A DNA stretch of 64,000 nucleotides from Loigolactobacillus jiayinensis (GCF_003946445.1 NZ_RHOF01000008.1:19024-83023); one strand, 5' to 3'. Positions 8,523 through 17,816 are shown, counted from the stretch's first letter. The notes: generated by a model from the sequence alone, not told the origin. Numbers and translations are program-made.

Positions 8523-8957
8523 ATGTATAAACTAAGACCAATTTTAAAAACTTATTACGATAGTTTAGAGGATGGCAAGGTTTTGGGCATGAAGTGTACA
8601 GACTGTGGTGACGTAGTTTGGCCACCATTACCAACTTGTCAAAAATGTGGTGGTTATAACTTAGATTGGTATGATATGGGCGACGAAGCTGTTATTGATG
8701 AAATCAGATACGAAGATTCCAGTGTCGGCGGCGATTATACTTTCCGTAAAGCCAATGATTACTTTGTCGATAAATCGCCATACTGCATTTGCGTTGGTCA
8801 TTTTCCACGCGGCACTGAACAATTCCACGCGGCATTGTACGGGGTAACTGAAGAGAACAAGGACGAATTAATCAGTCAATTACCGCTGAAAGCTAAAGTT
8901 AAATTCATTCAATTAGATGGCGGCTTTAAATCAGTTGGCTTTGAAATTAAAAAATAA
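8523..8957 (+). CDS. Zn-ribbon / OB-fold (DUF35) thiolase partner protein
   Basis: A 144-residue protein with a rubredoxin-like zinc ribbon (C25-x2-C28 and C39-x2-C42, with PPLPTC between) followed by an OB-fold half. This is the ChsH2/PhlB architecture that complexes with SCP-x thiolases and helps bind acyl-CoA. GGGAGG precedes the ATG. It lies directly after the thiolase gene, so a two-subunit acyltransferase is the natural reading. Confidence 0.85.
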   Translation: MYKLRPILKTYYDSLEDGKVLGMKCTDCGDVVWPPLPTCQKCGGYNLDWYDMGDEAVIDEIRYEDSSVGGDYTFRKANDYFVDKSPYCICVGHFPRGTEQFHAALYGVTEENKDELISQLPLKAKVKFIQLDGGFKSVGFEIKK

Positions 8958-9040
8958 ACTTTAATTAAAACGTGACTAAAAGGTAGTTAGCTTTTTAGTT
9001 ACTCTGAAAAAAACTGGCAACACGAAGGGAGCACATCAAC

Positions 9041-9790
9041 ATGGGTCGTTTAGATGGCAAAGTCGCAGTAATTTCTGGTGGTACACGAGGAATCGGGCTC
9101 GCAACTGCTAAGCGTTTTATTGAAGAAGGCGCAAAAGTCGTGGTTACTGGGCGGAATGCCGCTGTCGGACAAGACGCGCTGCAAGAACTTGGCTCGTCTG
9201 CACTGTTCGTTCAACATGACGTGGCTAAGGAAGCTGATTGGATCGAAGTGTTCAAACAGACGATCGCCACCTTTGGCAAAGTCGATGTTGTCTTTAATAA
9301 TGCGGGAATGGCGGACTTTAACGATGCTGAACACGTTACCGAAGATGCGTGGCACAAAGTCTTATCCGTTAATTTGGACGGTGTGATGTTTGGGGTCAAA
9401 CATGGCATCCAAAACATGAAGGATACCGGTGGCGGGTCAATCATTAACATGTGCTCGATTGAAGGGCTGATCGGCTATCCAAGTTTGTTCGCCTTCTCCG
9501 CTTCAAAAGGCGGCGTGCGGATGCTCTCTAAATCAGCTGCGTTATACTGTGCCAAACAGAAATATGGCATTCGGGTGAACTCGATTTATCCCGGACCAAT
9601 CCACAAACCAGAAATGGACGGCGATCCAGCGGAGAAGAAGCTGGTCGAAGCACATTTGCCACTAGTACCGTTGGGTCGTTTTGGTGAAACCACGGAAGTT
9701 GCCAACTTAGCCTTATTCCTAGCTTCGAATGAATCAAGCTTCTCCACTGGGAGTGAGTTTGTACTCGATGGTGGGTATACGGCACAATAG
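9041..9790 (+). CDS. Short-chain dehydrogenase, R-ADH-like, with catalytic Tyr replaced by Phe
   Basis: A 249-residue classical SDR: TGxxxGIG-type motif GGTRGIG (residues 13-19), NNAG at 86-89, catalytic Ser139 and Lys156. The C-terminus SNESSFSTGSEFVLDGGYTAQ is very like the R-specific alcohol dehydrogenase of L. brevis as I remember it. The position of the catalytic Tyr, 13 after Ser139 and 4 before Lys156, is Phe152 (codon TTC), in AFSASKGG where the family has AYxASKGA. Oxidoreductase activity should be lost or strongly reduced, or the enzyme does different chemistry. It is third gene of the thiolase operon, 83 nt downstream, with a small hairpin in the gap. Confidence 0.9.
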   Translation: MGRLDGKVAVISGGTRGIGLATAKRFIEEGAKVVVTGRNAAVGQDALQELGSSALFVQHDVAKEADWIEVFKQTIATFGKVDVVFNNAGMADFNDAEHVTEDAWHKVLSVNLDGVMFGVKHGIQNMKDTGGGSIINMCSIEGLIGYPSLFAFSASKGGVRMLSKSAALYCAKQKYGIRVNSIYPGPIHKPEMDGDPAEKKLVEAHLPLVPLGRFGETTEVANLALFLASNESSFSTGSEFVLDGGYTAQ

Positions 9791-9878
9791 GACAAAAAAG
9801 CGCGCGCTATAAAGCTTGAATATTAGCCTAGTAAGGCGATCAGGCATCGCTTTATAGCATACGACTAAAGTAACAATG

Positions 9879-9926
9879 AAAAATGAGCTATCCCATAAAT
9901 TAACTTATGGGATAGCTCATTTTTTG
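9879..9926. terminator. Bidirectional terminator between SDR and LysR genes
   Basis: AAAATGAGCTATCCCATAA pairs with TTATGGGATAGCTCATTTT, giving T runs on both strands. It serves the convergent thiolase operon and lysR gene. Another repeat, GCTATAAAGC/GCTTTATAGC, lies at about 9806-9860. Confidence 0.85.
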
Positions 9927-10838
9927 TTATTTAGCCAGCTTTTGCGGCAATTCAGCTTGGCGCAATCGTAATAATTCATCCACAAAGAGGGCAGTCATTG
10001 GATTGGTATTATTTTTTTTATAGGCTAAGACAAAATTTAAATCGTCGTCTAGGCCTTCAATATCTAAGATTTTAATATCAGGATTGGCCACCTTATTGAC
10101 TGAATGTAAGAAGGTGATTCCTTTGCCCGCACCAACTAACAGCAGCGTTTTTTCCGCATCGGTCACATAGCTAGTCGCATTAGGCGAAAAACCGTTTTTC
10201 ATACAGAGGCTGGTCACATAATCGACGGTAAATGGCGACACCTTGCGATCCAGCATAATGAAATCCTCATTAGCCAAATCTTTTAGATCAACTGAATTTT
10301 GATTGGCTAAGCGATGATTGCGCGGTACAGCAATCTTTAACTGATTTGTTTCCAGATTGATCCGTTCTAAACCAGTAAGTGAACGCACACAAGTGTTCAG
10401 TGCAAAAATCAGATCGCATTTATCAGTTAATAGCTGTTGCTGCAACTCCGGTGGCGTACCACGTAAAAGCGAAAAATCGATATTTGGATGTTCCTTGGTA
10501 ATCGCTTTGAGCACACTGTACATTAGTTTAGTATCCAAAAAGCTTTGATAGCCGATATTTAAAAAGCCAGCATGATGTTCCTTATCCGGCTTAATTCGAT
10601 TTTTAAGACTATCACAACGATTAACAATATCGATGGCATCATTTAAAAGTAAGGTTCCTGCTTCCGTTAGTGTCAGCTCGTGACGACTACGCACAAAAAG
10701 CTGCGCCCCCAGCTCTTCCTCCAAGTCCATGATCTGGCGGCTCAATGTTGGCTGGGTCACAAATAAATGTTCCGATGCCTTGGTAAAACTCGAATATTCC
10801 GCTACAGAAATAAAATACCTTAAACTTAATAAGTTCAT
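9927..10838 (-). CDS. LysR family transcriptional regulator
   Basis: A 303-residue LTTR. The N-terminal winged HTH runs about 1-60 (SLRYFISVAEYSSFTKAS, TQPTLSRQIMDLEEELG, LFVRSRHELTLTEAG). A type-2 periplasmic-binding-like effector domain follows. AAGGAG precedes the ATG by 9 nt. It converges with the thiolase/DUF35/SDR operon, so regulation of that operon is possible but not shown; LysR targets are usually divergent. It resembles the LysR gene at 32548 in overall build. Confidence 0.92.
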   Translation of the reverse strand: MNLLSLRYFISVAEYSSFTKASEHLFVTQPTLSRQIMDLEEELGAQLFVRSRHELTLTEAGTLLLNDAIDIVNRCDSLKNRIKPDKEHHAGFLNIGYQSFLDTKLMYSVLKAITKEHPNIDFSLLRGTPPELQQQLLTDKCDLIFALNTCVRSLTGLERINLETNQLKIAVPRNHRLANQNSVDLKDLANEDFIMLDRKVSPFTVDYVTSLCMKNGFSPNATSYVTDAEKTLLLVGAGKGITFLHSVNKVANPDIKILDIEGLDDDLNFVLAYKKNNTNPMTALFVDELLRLRQAELPQKLAK

Positions 10839-11142
10839 CGCCCAGGACTCCTTGATTAAAAGTTTGTGGCTTAAGTTGATTTCGTAGATGCTATTATTAG
10901 CATAGCATAGATAGCGTGCTGAGGTGGGGGAAATGGTTGAGTGAGGAGATGGAAATCAGTCTGTTGGAACATTAGAGTCGAAGCACTGAAATCCAAATTA
11001 ACACCTATTGGCCCATATCCATCTAATAACATTTAAGCTATAATTATCTTCATATAGTTGGATATTTTACTCAATTGTAATTAAAGACTTAATCTAAGTA
11101 TAAGCACAAATTTTTATCATAGTCGTAGAAAGAGGTTTCGTT
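10839..11142. other. Intergenic region between lysR and the Nudix gene
   Basis: A 304-nt divergent spacer. I see no ORF, RNA gene or strong hairpin. It should hold the minus-strand lysR promoter (AT-rich TAATAAT near 10893) and the Nudix promoter. Confidence 0.4.
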
Positions 11143-11541
11143 TTGAAAAAAGTAATTGAAGTTGTTGGAGCAATTATTGTCGCTGAAGGGAAAATTCTTT
11201 GTTTACAGCGAGGACCAGGCCGCTCGTTGGCCAATTACTGGGAATTTCCTGGTGGTAAGATTGAACCGCAGGAAACCCCAATTAATGCACTAAAGCGAGA
11301 ATTAACCGAAGAATTATTAATTAAAGTTAAGGTTGATGAAAATATTTATGAATCAACACAGTATGAATATGATTTTGGTACAGTCCATTTGACTACCTTT
11401 GTTTGCCATTTAATCAGCGGGCAGCCTAAATTAACCGAGCATATCGCAAATAAATGGTTACCAACCAAGGAATTAGCTACGTTGGCATGGGCACCAGCAG
11501 ATATTCCAACTGCCAAAAAATTAGTAAATAACGGACTATAA
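11143..11541 (+). CDS. Nudix hydrolase, MutT/(d)NTP pyrophosphohydrolase type
   Basis: A 132-residue protein with a Nudix box at residues 38-60: G38, E44, R52-E53-L54, E56-E57. The usual Gly of the box end is Leu59. YWEFPGGKIE and the length match MutT-like 8-oxo-dGTP or dNTP sanitising enzymes. The start codon is TTG, preceded by AAAGAGG. The stop is only 10 nt before the ATG of the large helicase gene, so expression is coupled. The role may be nucleotide-pool cleaning, or a signalling or defence partner of the helicase (inference). Confidence 0.88.
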   Translation: MKKVIEVVGAIIVAEGKILCLQRGPGRSLANYWEFPGGKIEPQETPINALKRELTEELLIKVKVDENIYESTQYEYDFGTVHLTTFVCHLISGQPKLTEHIANKWLPTKELATLAWAPADIPTAKKLVNNGL

Positions 11542-11551
11542 GAGGATAAAC

Positions 11552-14476
11552 ATGGATATATTAGAACGGTCACTTAAAAAAGCTTTCATCGATCATCATA
11601 TTGCCGGTTCACATTACGATCAAAAATTAATCATTAATCAGCCCAGTAATAAAGAATTTTTGCTAAATACGCTTCAAACAGAAATTTCGACTTGTAGCGA
11701 TTTCTTTTTCTCAGTCGCCTTCATCACGCAAAGTGGCCTGGATACAATTAAAACCCAATTGGCCGACTTAGCGCAACGCAATATTAGTGGTAAGTTATTA
11801 ACGTCGACTTACTTAACGTTCAATAACCCAGAAGTTTTTAAATCATTGTTGGCGATTCCTAATCTAGAAGTCCGTATTTCCCAGCGGAATGGGTTTCATG
11901 CCAAGGGATATCTATTCACTCAAGCAAACTACTATTCTTTTGTGATCGGTAGTTCAAATCTAACCATGAATGCGCTGAAACTTAATTATGAATGGAATGT
12001 TCGATTGACTTCCTACGAAAATGGTGAATTGATTCAAGAAATTAGCGATCATTTAGTGGGTGAATGGCATAATGCATTGCCGCTAACACCAGCATGGATT
12101 GCTAACTATGCACAAAATTATCAACCTGTCATCCAGCGTAAGCAGCTAGTTCCTGCGGTTGCGGAAGATAAACGGCCGTATATTGTGCCGAATAAAATGC
12201 AACAAGTTGCCCTGAAAAATTTGGCTGAGTTGCGGGCCAGTGGGGAGCAAAAAGGCCTTGTTATTTCCGCTACTGGGACCGGTAAAACGTATTTAGCGGC
12301 TTTTGATGTTCAGCAGGCTAAGCCCAAGCGCATGCTGTTTATTGTGCATCGCGAACAAATATTAAATAAGGCTAAGGCCTCGTTTATGCAAATTATGGCC
12401 GATGAGCCAGCTGAAAACTTCGGAATTTTGTCGGGTAATCAGAAGGATACCGAAGCTAAGTATCTCTTTGCCACGATCCAGACGATTGCCAAACCGGCTT
12501 ATCAGGAGCTATTTGCCAAGGATTGTTTTGATTATATTTTGATTGATGAAGTCCATAAAGCTGGCGCTCAATCGTATTTGAATGTGTTGGCTTACTTCAC
12601 GCCTAAATTTTTGCTGGGGATGACGGCGACTCCGGAAAGAACTGATAATTTCAATACTTTTGAATTATTTGATTACAACATTGCTTATGAGATTCGACTA
12701 CAAGAAGCGTTGGAAGAAGATCTGTTATGTCCGTTTCATTATTTTGGGGTTTCTGATTATGAAAAAGATGGTAGGGTCATTTCCGAAACCACCGACTTGC
12801 AGTATTTGGCGAACAAAGAACGCGTAAACTTTTTATTAGATAAGATCAATTATTATGGTTGTTCCCATAATACGCCGAAAGGGTTAATTTTTTGTAGCCG
12901 TAAGGATGAAGCCCAAGCATTGGCGCGCTTATTCAATGAATGTGGTATTCCCAGCACCTATCTGACCGGTGAACATTCCGTTGCTGAGCGGGAAGCGCAG
13001 ATTGCCAACTTGGAAAATGGGGATATTAATTATATTTTCACAGTTGATGTCTTTAATGAAGGAATTGATGTGCCGAAAATTAATCAGATTATTATGTTGC
13101 GTAATACCCAATCAAGCATTATCTTTGTCCAGCAGCTAGGGCGGGGCTTACGCAAGGATAACTCAAAAGATTTCGTCACAGTCATTGATTTTATTGGTAA
13201 TTATAAAAATAATTATATGATTCCAATGGCACTGTCTGGCGATACTAGCCGGAGTAAAGATCGTTTACGCAAAGGGACTTTTGATACCAACTATATTTCT
13301 GGATTATCGGCCATTAACTTTGAAGCAGTGGCGAAAAAGCGGATCTTTAAGTCGATTGATGCTAATAAGTTAGATTCGATGCAGGGATTAAAACAGGATT
13401 ATAGTGATTTAAAAAAGCGTTTGAATCGGGTGCCATATCTAACCGACTTCAGTCAACAAGCGAGCCTAGATCCACTGGTGATCGCTAATAAATTTGATTC
13501 TTATTATACGTTCCTGGTTAAAATTGGCGATAATGAAGGCACCATAACTGAGAAACAAAATAAGTTTTTATATTTTTTGTCCCGTGAGCTATTGCCGGGA
13601 ATGCGGCAACACGAAATTGTTTTATTGTCAAAATTAATTGAAAGTGATCACACGCTAAGCAAGCAAGATTTAGCCACGCTTTTTACGGACGGTCATTTGA
13701 TTCACGATACCGCTACGATTGACTCGGTGCTGGCTACCTTATCGTTAACCTTTTATACAGGTGGCTTGAAGAAAGCTTACGCTGGTGCGGCGCTAGTTCA
13801 ACAGCAGGCCGATCAGGTTGAATTGACCGCTGCTTTTCAAAGCGCGCTGCAAAATAATTACTTTAAAAAGTTAGTGGTGGATCTATTAGAAGCTAGTCAC
13901 AATAAATCCAAACAGTTTAGCAAAACTGAACCCCTAACCCGCTATGAGTACCAGCGGCGGGATGCTAAGTACCGGCGGCGGGATGCGCTGCGTCTGTTAA
14001 ATTGGCCGGAACAAATGGTTGATCAAAATATCGGCGGTTACGTGGCCAAAGATGGTAAATTTGTTATTTTTGTCACCTTGGAAAAGGGGACTGACTTCAA
14101 AGGTGCTCAAATGGCTTATGAAGATGAATTGATTGATAATGCAACCATGCACTGGTTTACCAAATCGCCGCGGACGTTGGAGTCGAAAGACGTGAAAAAG
14201 TTACAAGATCCAGAACATTGGACCTTCTACCTCTTCGCTAAAAAGTCGGATGATGAGGGCGCTGAATTTTATTACTTAGGTGAAGTCAAGCCACAGTTAC
14301 AAACAATTAAGCAGTTGGAGAAGCCAGTGCGCGATGGTAAAACGCGGAATGTAGTGGCAATGGATCTGCAGTTAGCTGTGCCACTGGAGATGGAATTCTA
14401 TGAGTACTTGCGGAAAAAAATAGTAAATAAAACTGCGGAGTCTGAAAAGGCTCCAAGGGTCGGATACAAATTCTAA
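11552..14476 (+). CDS. PLD-like / superfamily-2 helicase fusion with DUF3427-like C-terminus
   Basis: A 974-residue multidomain protein. Residues about 30-160 form a phospholipase-D-like nuclease module with HAKGYLF (H116, K118) and GSSNLT (133-138). Residues about 210-560 are an SF2 helicase: Q-type motif NKMQQVAL, Walker A SATGTGKT, DEVH box (LIDEVHKAG), GMTATPER, and motif VI QQLGRGLRK. The C-terminal 400 residues look like the DUF3427 region found in this helicase group. This combination suggests a DNA processing enzyme with one HKD motif, active as a dimer if at all. Cotranscribed with the Nudix gene. It could be repair, restriction-like defence or an antiphage system; the sequence does not decide. 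Confidence 0.88.
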   Translation: MDILERSLKKAFIDHHIAGSHYDQKLIINQPSNKEFLLNTLQTEISTCSDFFFSVAFITQSGLDTIKTQLADLAQRNISGKLLTSTYLTFNNPEVFKSLLAIPNLEVRISQRNGFHAKGYLFTQANYYSFVIGSSNLTMNALKLNYEWNVRLTSYENGELIQEISDHLVGEWHNALPLTPAWIANYAQNYQPVIQRKQLVPAVAEDKRPYIVPNKMQQVALKNLAELRASGEQKGLVISATGTGKTYLAAFDVQQAKPKRMLFIVHREQILNKAKASFMQIMADEPAENFGILSGNQKDTEAKYLFATIQTIAKPAYQELFAKDCFDYILIDEVHKAGAQSYLNVLAYFTPKFLLGMTATPERTDNFNTFELFDYNIAYEIRLQEALEEDLLCPFHYFGVSDYEKDGRVISETTDLQYLANKERVNFLLDKINYYGCSHNTPKGLIFCSRKDEAQALARLFNECGIPSTYLTGEHSVAEREAQIANLENGDINYIFTVDVFNEGIDVPKINQIIMLRNTQSSIIFVQQLGRGLRKDNSKDFVTVIDFIGNYKNNYMIPMALSGDTSRSKDRLRKGTFDTNYISGLSAINFEAVAKKRIFKSIDANKLDSMQGLKQDYSDLKKRLNRVPYLTDFSQQASLDPLVIANKFDSYYTFLVKIGDNEGTITEKQNKFLYFLSRELLPGMRQHEIVLLSKLIESDHTLSKQDLATLFTDGHLIHDTATIDSVLATLSLTFYTGGLKKAYAGAALVQQQADQVELTAAFQSALQNNYFKKLVVDLLEASHNKSKQFSKTEPLTRYEYQRRDAKYRRRDALRLLNWPEQMVDQNIGGYVAKDGKFVIFVTLEKGTDFKGAQMAYEDELIDNATMHWFTKSPRTLESKDVKKLQDPEHWTFYLFAKKSDDEGAEFYYLGEVKPQLQTIKQLEKPVRDGKTRNVVAMDLQLAVPLEMEFYEYLRKKIVNKTAESEKAPRVGYKF

Positions 14477-14760
14477 TTTGAAAGCTTTACTGTAATTAAA
14501 TCTCGATTCAGATTTCAGAGTTTAAAGGTGTCAGTGAGTATTTACAAGATTACGCCGCTACTTAATTGGTTTCATAGTTTCAATAAATATGACGTTGCTG
14601 GATTGAATATTTGATTCACCAATATCAAAATATTCTAGTCAATTTAAGGCCGATGTATTGAATTAGAGGAAATACAATTAAGATTCACTTCAGATTACTA
14701 TGCTATACCTCGGCTTATTGTGATTATTTTAAATAACGTAAAAGTTGAAGTTAGAAAAAT

Positions 14761-14795
14761 AAAAAACCAGCTTCCTAGGAAAAGCTGGTTTTTTG
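14761..14795. terminator. Terminator downstream of the helicase gene
   Basis: AAAAAACCAGCTT pairs with AAGCTGGTTTTTT across an 8-nt loop, with T runs on both strands. The gap 14477-14760 shows no ORF or RNA that I recognise. Confidence 0.85.
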
Positions 14796-14918
14796 TAATA
14801 ACTCATAAAGTCGATTAATTTTATTCGGCTACAAATACTGATGGCCTAATCGTTCAAAGAAATTAAAAAGAGTGTGTCAACAAGTGTTAAGTTTCTCTTG
14901 TAAAGTGGAAGTTAGCTT

Positions 14919-15962
14919 TTATTCAAAGCCACATTTTGTATATCCTCTGGCTACTGCATCAGATAATGACATACTTTGTATATTGCCGTTGGCATTGCGT
15001 AGACCACGACAACTAGGATCAAAGTGATATTTAGTGCCGCTTGTCGGCGCAATCCAAACAGTTTGTTGAGTTTGATCAGTAGGAGCACTACTTTCTGTTA
15101 CTACTTGAGCTGCCGCCACACTTGATTGTGATGCTGCTTCAGATGCGCTATCAGCAATAGCTTGTTTAACTGAACTTTCAGATATAGCTTTTGCAATACT
15201 TTCTGATTCAATTTTGCTCTCAGATTCAACTTTTGCAATACTCTCTGATTCAGCTTTGCTATTAGACTCAGCTTCTGCAATGCTTTGGGATTCGGCTTTT
15301 GCTTGTTTTATGGATTCTTTTTTGGTTGCAGCAGCTTCTTTTTTTGCAAGAATTGGTTGCAACTTCTTAGCTTGTTTTAAGTATTTCAAACACCAGGTTT
15401 TAACATTACCGGTCGATAAGTTACTAATATCTCCGTTAACATCATTGATATCAGCCATTGTTGTGCCTGCTACAAGCTTATCTTTAGAACTATCTGTAAA
15501 TAATTGTGTTACTCTACGTGGTGCTTGCTCATAAGGGGATGATTTTATGTTGATTGTTTTAGTAGCGTCATCGTATTTATTTTTAGCATATACTTTGTAT
15601 TTACCGGAATGATCAACGACAAGTTTCAATGTACCTTGTTTATCGACTGATGTATATGTTGTATCATATGCAGAAGATTCAATATCTTTAATTTTAACCT
15701 GGGCATTTTTGTTAGTTTTAACCACTAGGCTGGCGTCGCCGTTTTTATCAATTGTCGATGAGGAACTTGAAATATTTATTTTTGGTGGACTTGATAGTAA
15801 ATTAACTCCAATAAATCCTAAAACTAACAATCCTGCACCAATATAAATTAGATTTTTTACCTTTTTTTTATTCTGATCCTTCTTTCTGATTTTGACTATA
15901 CCAACGATAACAGCAATTAGTCCAACTAACACTACAAAAGATAACATAATAACCATATCCAA
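14919..15962 (-). CDS. Membrane-anchored Ser/Glu/Lys-rich surface protein with C-terminal Cys-containing domain
   Basis: 347 residues. Two N-terminal membrane segments (about 4-23 and 38-57) are separated by a Lys-rich loop. An extracellular beta-rich domain (about 60-150) follows. A long low-complexity region (about 205-295) repeats units like AESESIAK/VESESK and is probably coiled or extended. The last 45 residues (WIAPTSGTKYHFDPSCRGLR ... ARGYTKCGFE) match the small module with H-x-x-x-x-C-R and GYTxC found at the ends of many Gram-positive surface proteins and nucleases. It likely acts at the cell surface; function unknown. It is a single-gene unit. Confidence 0.75.
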   Translation of the reverse strand: MDMVIMLSFVVLVGLIAVIVGIVKIRKKDQNKKKVKNLIYIGAGLLVLGFIGVNLLSSPPKINISSSSSTIDKNGDASLVVKTNKNAQVKIKDIESSAYDTTYTSVDKQGTLKLVVDHSGKYKVYAKNKYDDATKTINIKSSPYEQAPRRVTQLFTDSSKDKLVAGTTMADINDVNGDISNLSTGNVKTWCLKYLKQAKKLQPILAKKEAAATKKESIKQAKAESQSIAEAESNSKAESESIAKVESESKIESESIAKAISESSVKQAIADSASEAASQSSVAAAQVVTESSAPTDQTQQTVWIAPTSGTKYHFDPSCRGLRNANGNIQSMSLSDAVARGYTKCGFE

Positions 15963-16017
15963 CTCACTCCTATTATGATAAAATAAGTTATCAGCTTCTT
16001 TATCTATAACGGGTTTG

Positions 16018-16053
16018 CCCTTATCTGTGTTCGGCAGATAAGGGTGTTTTTTT
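16018..16053 (+). terminator. Orphan plus-strand terminator upstream of a minus-strand gene
   Basis: CCCTTATCTG pairs with CAGATAAGGG around TGTTCGG, followed by TGT7. The T run is on the plus strand, yet the nearest upstream gene lies on the minus strand, so the transcript it ends is not obvious. Confidence 0.7.
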
Positions 16054-16436
16054 GGCCTAAATAATTTGGATATTTAAGCGATATAGCTAGACAAGTTTTA
16101 ATGAGCACAATTAGAAAGCGATTTCTATAATTATGATTATAGCATGCAGTATTAACTGCGACAATTAATTTTTGTGATTAATGCAAACGTCGGCTCAGCG
16201 ATGATGGAGTTTAAATGATAATTATTATTGTATATTTCTGATGCATATAAATATAATTTTAAAATTCAGGTGTGCGATTAAGTGATTTTAGGTTAATCAT
16301 AATGTTTTCATTATGTATTATGCTTTTATATCGGATACCGTCGTTCATATCTAATAGATACAATCCATGCAAAAAAGCCACTTAGCCGCATTATCAATTT
16401 AACAAACGAGCTAGACAACTTTTTCAATTGATTGGA
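16054..16436. other. AT-rich intergenic region
   Basis: No ORF or structured RNA seen. Downstream at 16437-16721 a minus-strand 94-codon frame (ending RELRPKTGCLS) is open, but it has no convincing ribosome site or family and may be a remnant or chance. Confidence 0.35.
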
Positions 16437-16758
16437 TTAACTTAGACACCCAGTTTTAGGGCGAAGTTCTCTGGTTTTTACGCGTAGCCGGGGTGCAGCC
16501 AAAATGTGGTAAATCATGGTGTCCCAGTATTTAGTGAGAAGGACGTTGATGCCTTGGGGATAAGAATCACGGAAATTGGGTAAAGCGGCATTTCCAAGTC
16601 GGACTGCCGCAGCCTTAATATATATAAACAGTGACAAGGAATATGAAACAGTAGCTGCAGGGTGTATTAGTTTTTCTTGAACAATTGCTGGGATGAATGT
16701 AGGCTGATTAAGTAGTACCAATACCTAAAAGTAATTAACTAATTGAGGAGGAATCGGT

Positions 16759-17715
16759 ATGCGAGCAGTTGTTTTAACTAAACCAGGCGATGCCAACACA
16801 TTTGAGTATCAAGAGGTGGCGACACCGGCAATCAAGCCAGGTTGGTCGTTGATCAGAATCAAGGGTTTTGGGATCAATCGTTCGGAAATCTTCACCCGTA
16901 ATGGCTGGTCACCCTCAGTGAAATTACCACGGATTTTAGGGATTGAAGGCGTGGGTGAAATTGCAGTAACCTCTGATAGTGAACGTTTACCTAAAGGGCA
17001 AAAAGTTGTCACGTTGATGGGTGGCATGGGCCGTGAATTTGACGGTAGTTATGCCGAATACGCGTTGATTCCTAATGCTAATATTTATCCAGTGAAAACA
17101 GATTTGTCATGGCCAGAATTAGCGGCAGTGCCAGAAACTTATTTTACCGCTTATGGCTCACTGCTAAATTTGAAACTCCAAAAAAATGATACGTTGCTGG
17201 TGCGTGGCGCTACCAGTGGGGTTGGCGTTGCGGCCGTTAAACTGGCCAAAGCTATTGAACCTAGTGTAAAAGTTTTTGGCACTACGCGTGATCTTGGTAA
17301 AAGTGATCAGCTCAAGGCGGCTGGGTTTGATGGTATTTTTGAGGATAAGGCCAATGAATTGCAAGTGGGTGATCGGCGCTTTAATAAAGTGCTGGAATTA
17401 GTTGGTGCGCTGACGGTGGCGGATTCTTTACAGGCAATCGCGCCAGACGGTATTCTTTGTGTTACTGGTGAGCTAGGTGGTGTTTGGGGCATTAAGGATT
17501 TTGATCCGATCGGCGCCATGTTGTCGGGCACTTACTTGACCAGCTTTAGTTCGGACAGCATCACCGAAGCCAAGTTCAATGCTCTGTTACAATTGATTAC
17601 GACGCATCACATTGATGTGACGCCAACCAAGACCTTTGATTTGGCGCATACCGGCGCGGCGCAAGCCTTTTTAGACAGCGACACTAGTTTTGGTAAGGTC
17701 GTCGTATTGCCGTAA
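16759..17715 (+). CDS. Zinc-independent MDR dehydrogenase / quinone oxidoreductase-like
   Basis: A 318-residue medium-chain dehydrogenase/reductase: N-terminal GroES-like half (GWSLIRIKGFGINRSEIFTR, PRILGIEGVGEI) and NADPH-binding Rossmann half with LLVRGATSGVGVAAVKLAK. The structural and catalytic zinc Cys clusters of alcohol dehydrogenases are absent, which places it in the quinone oxidoreductase group. Ribosome site GAGGAGG lies 7 nt before the ATG. It probably reduces quinones or enones with NAD(P)H. It is the first member of the 16.7-26.7 kb redox gene island. Confidence 0.9.
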   Translation: MRAVVLTKPGDANTFEYQEVATPAIKPGWSLIRIKGFGINRSEIFTRNGWSPSVKLPRILGIEGVGEIAVTSDSERLPKGQKVVTLMGGMGREFDGSYAEYALIPNANIYPVKTDLSWPELAAVPETYFTAYGSLLNLKLQKNDTLLVRGATSGVGVAAVKLAKAIEPSVKVFGTTRDLGKSDQLKAAGFDGIFEDKANELQVGDRRFNKVLELVGALTVADSLQAIAPDGILCVTGELGGVWGIKDFDPIGAMLSGTYLTSFSSDSITEAKFNALLQLITTHHIDVTPTKTFDLAHTGAAQAFLDSDTSFGKVVVLP

Positions 17716-17768
17716 ATGTAGCGGTAGTCATTGTCAAAATGGTGTCAGTAAATTATAATTTTAGGCGT

Positions 17769-17814
17769 AAAAGGACCCCCGAGTTTGATTTAAAACTCGA
17801 GGGTTCCTTTTATT
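17769..17814. terminator. Bidirectional terminator between MDR and nitroreductase genes
   Basis: AAAAGGACCCCCGAGTTT pairs with AAACTCGAGGGTTCCTTTT; the convergent genes share it. Confidence 0.85.
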
Positions 17815-17816
17815 TG

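Noticed and set aside
16437..16721. 94-codon minus-strand open frame
   Set aside because: No ribosome site, no recognised family and odd composition; kept only as a possible remnant in the gap note.
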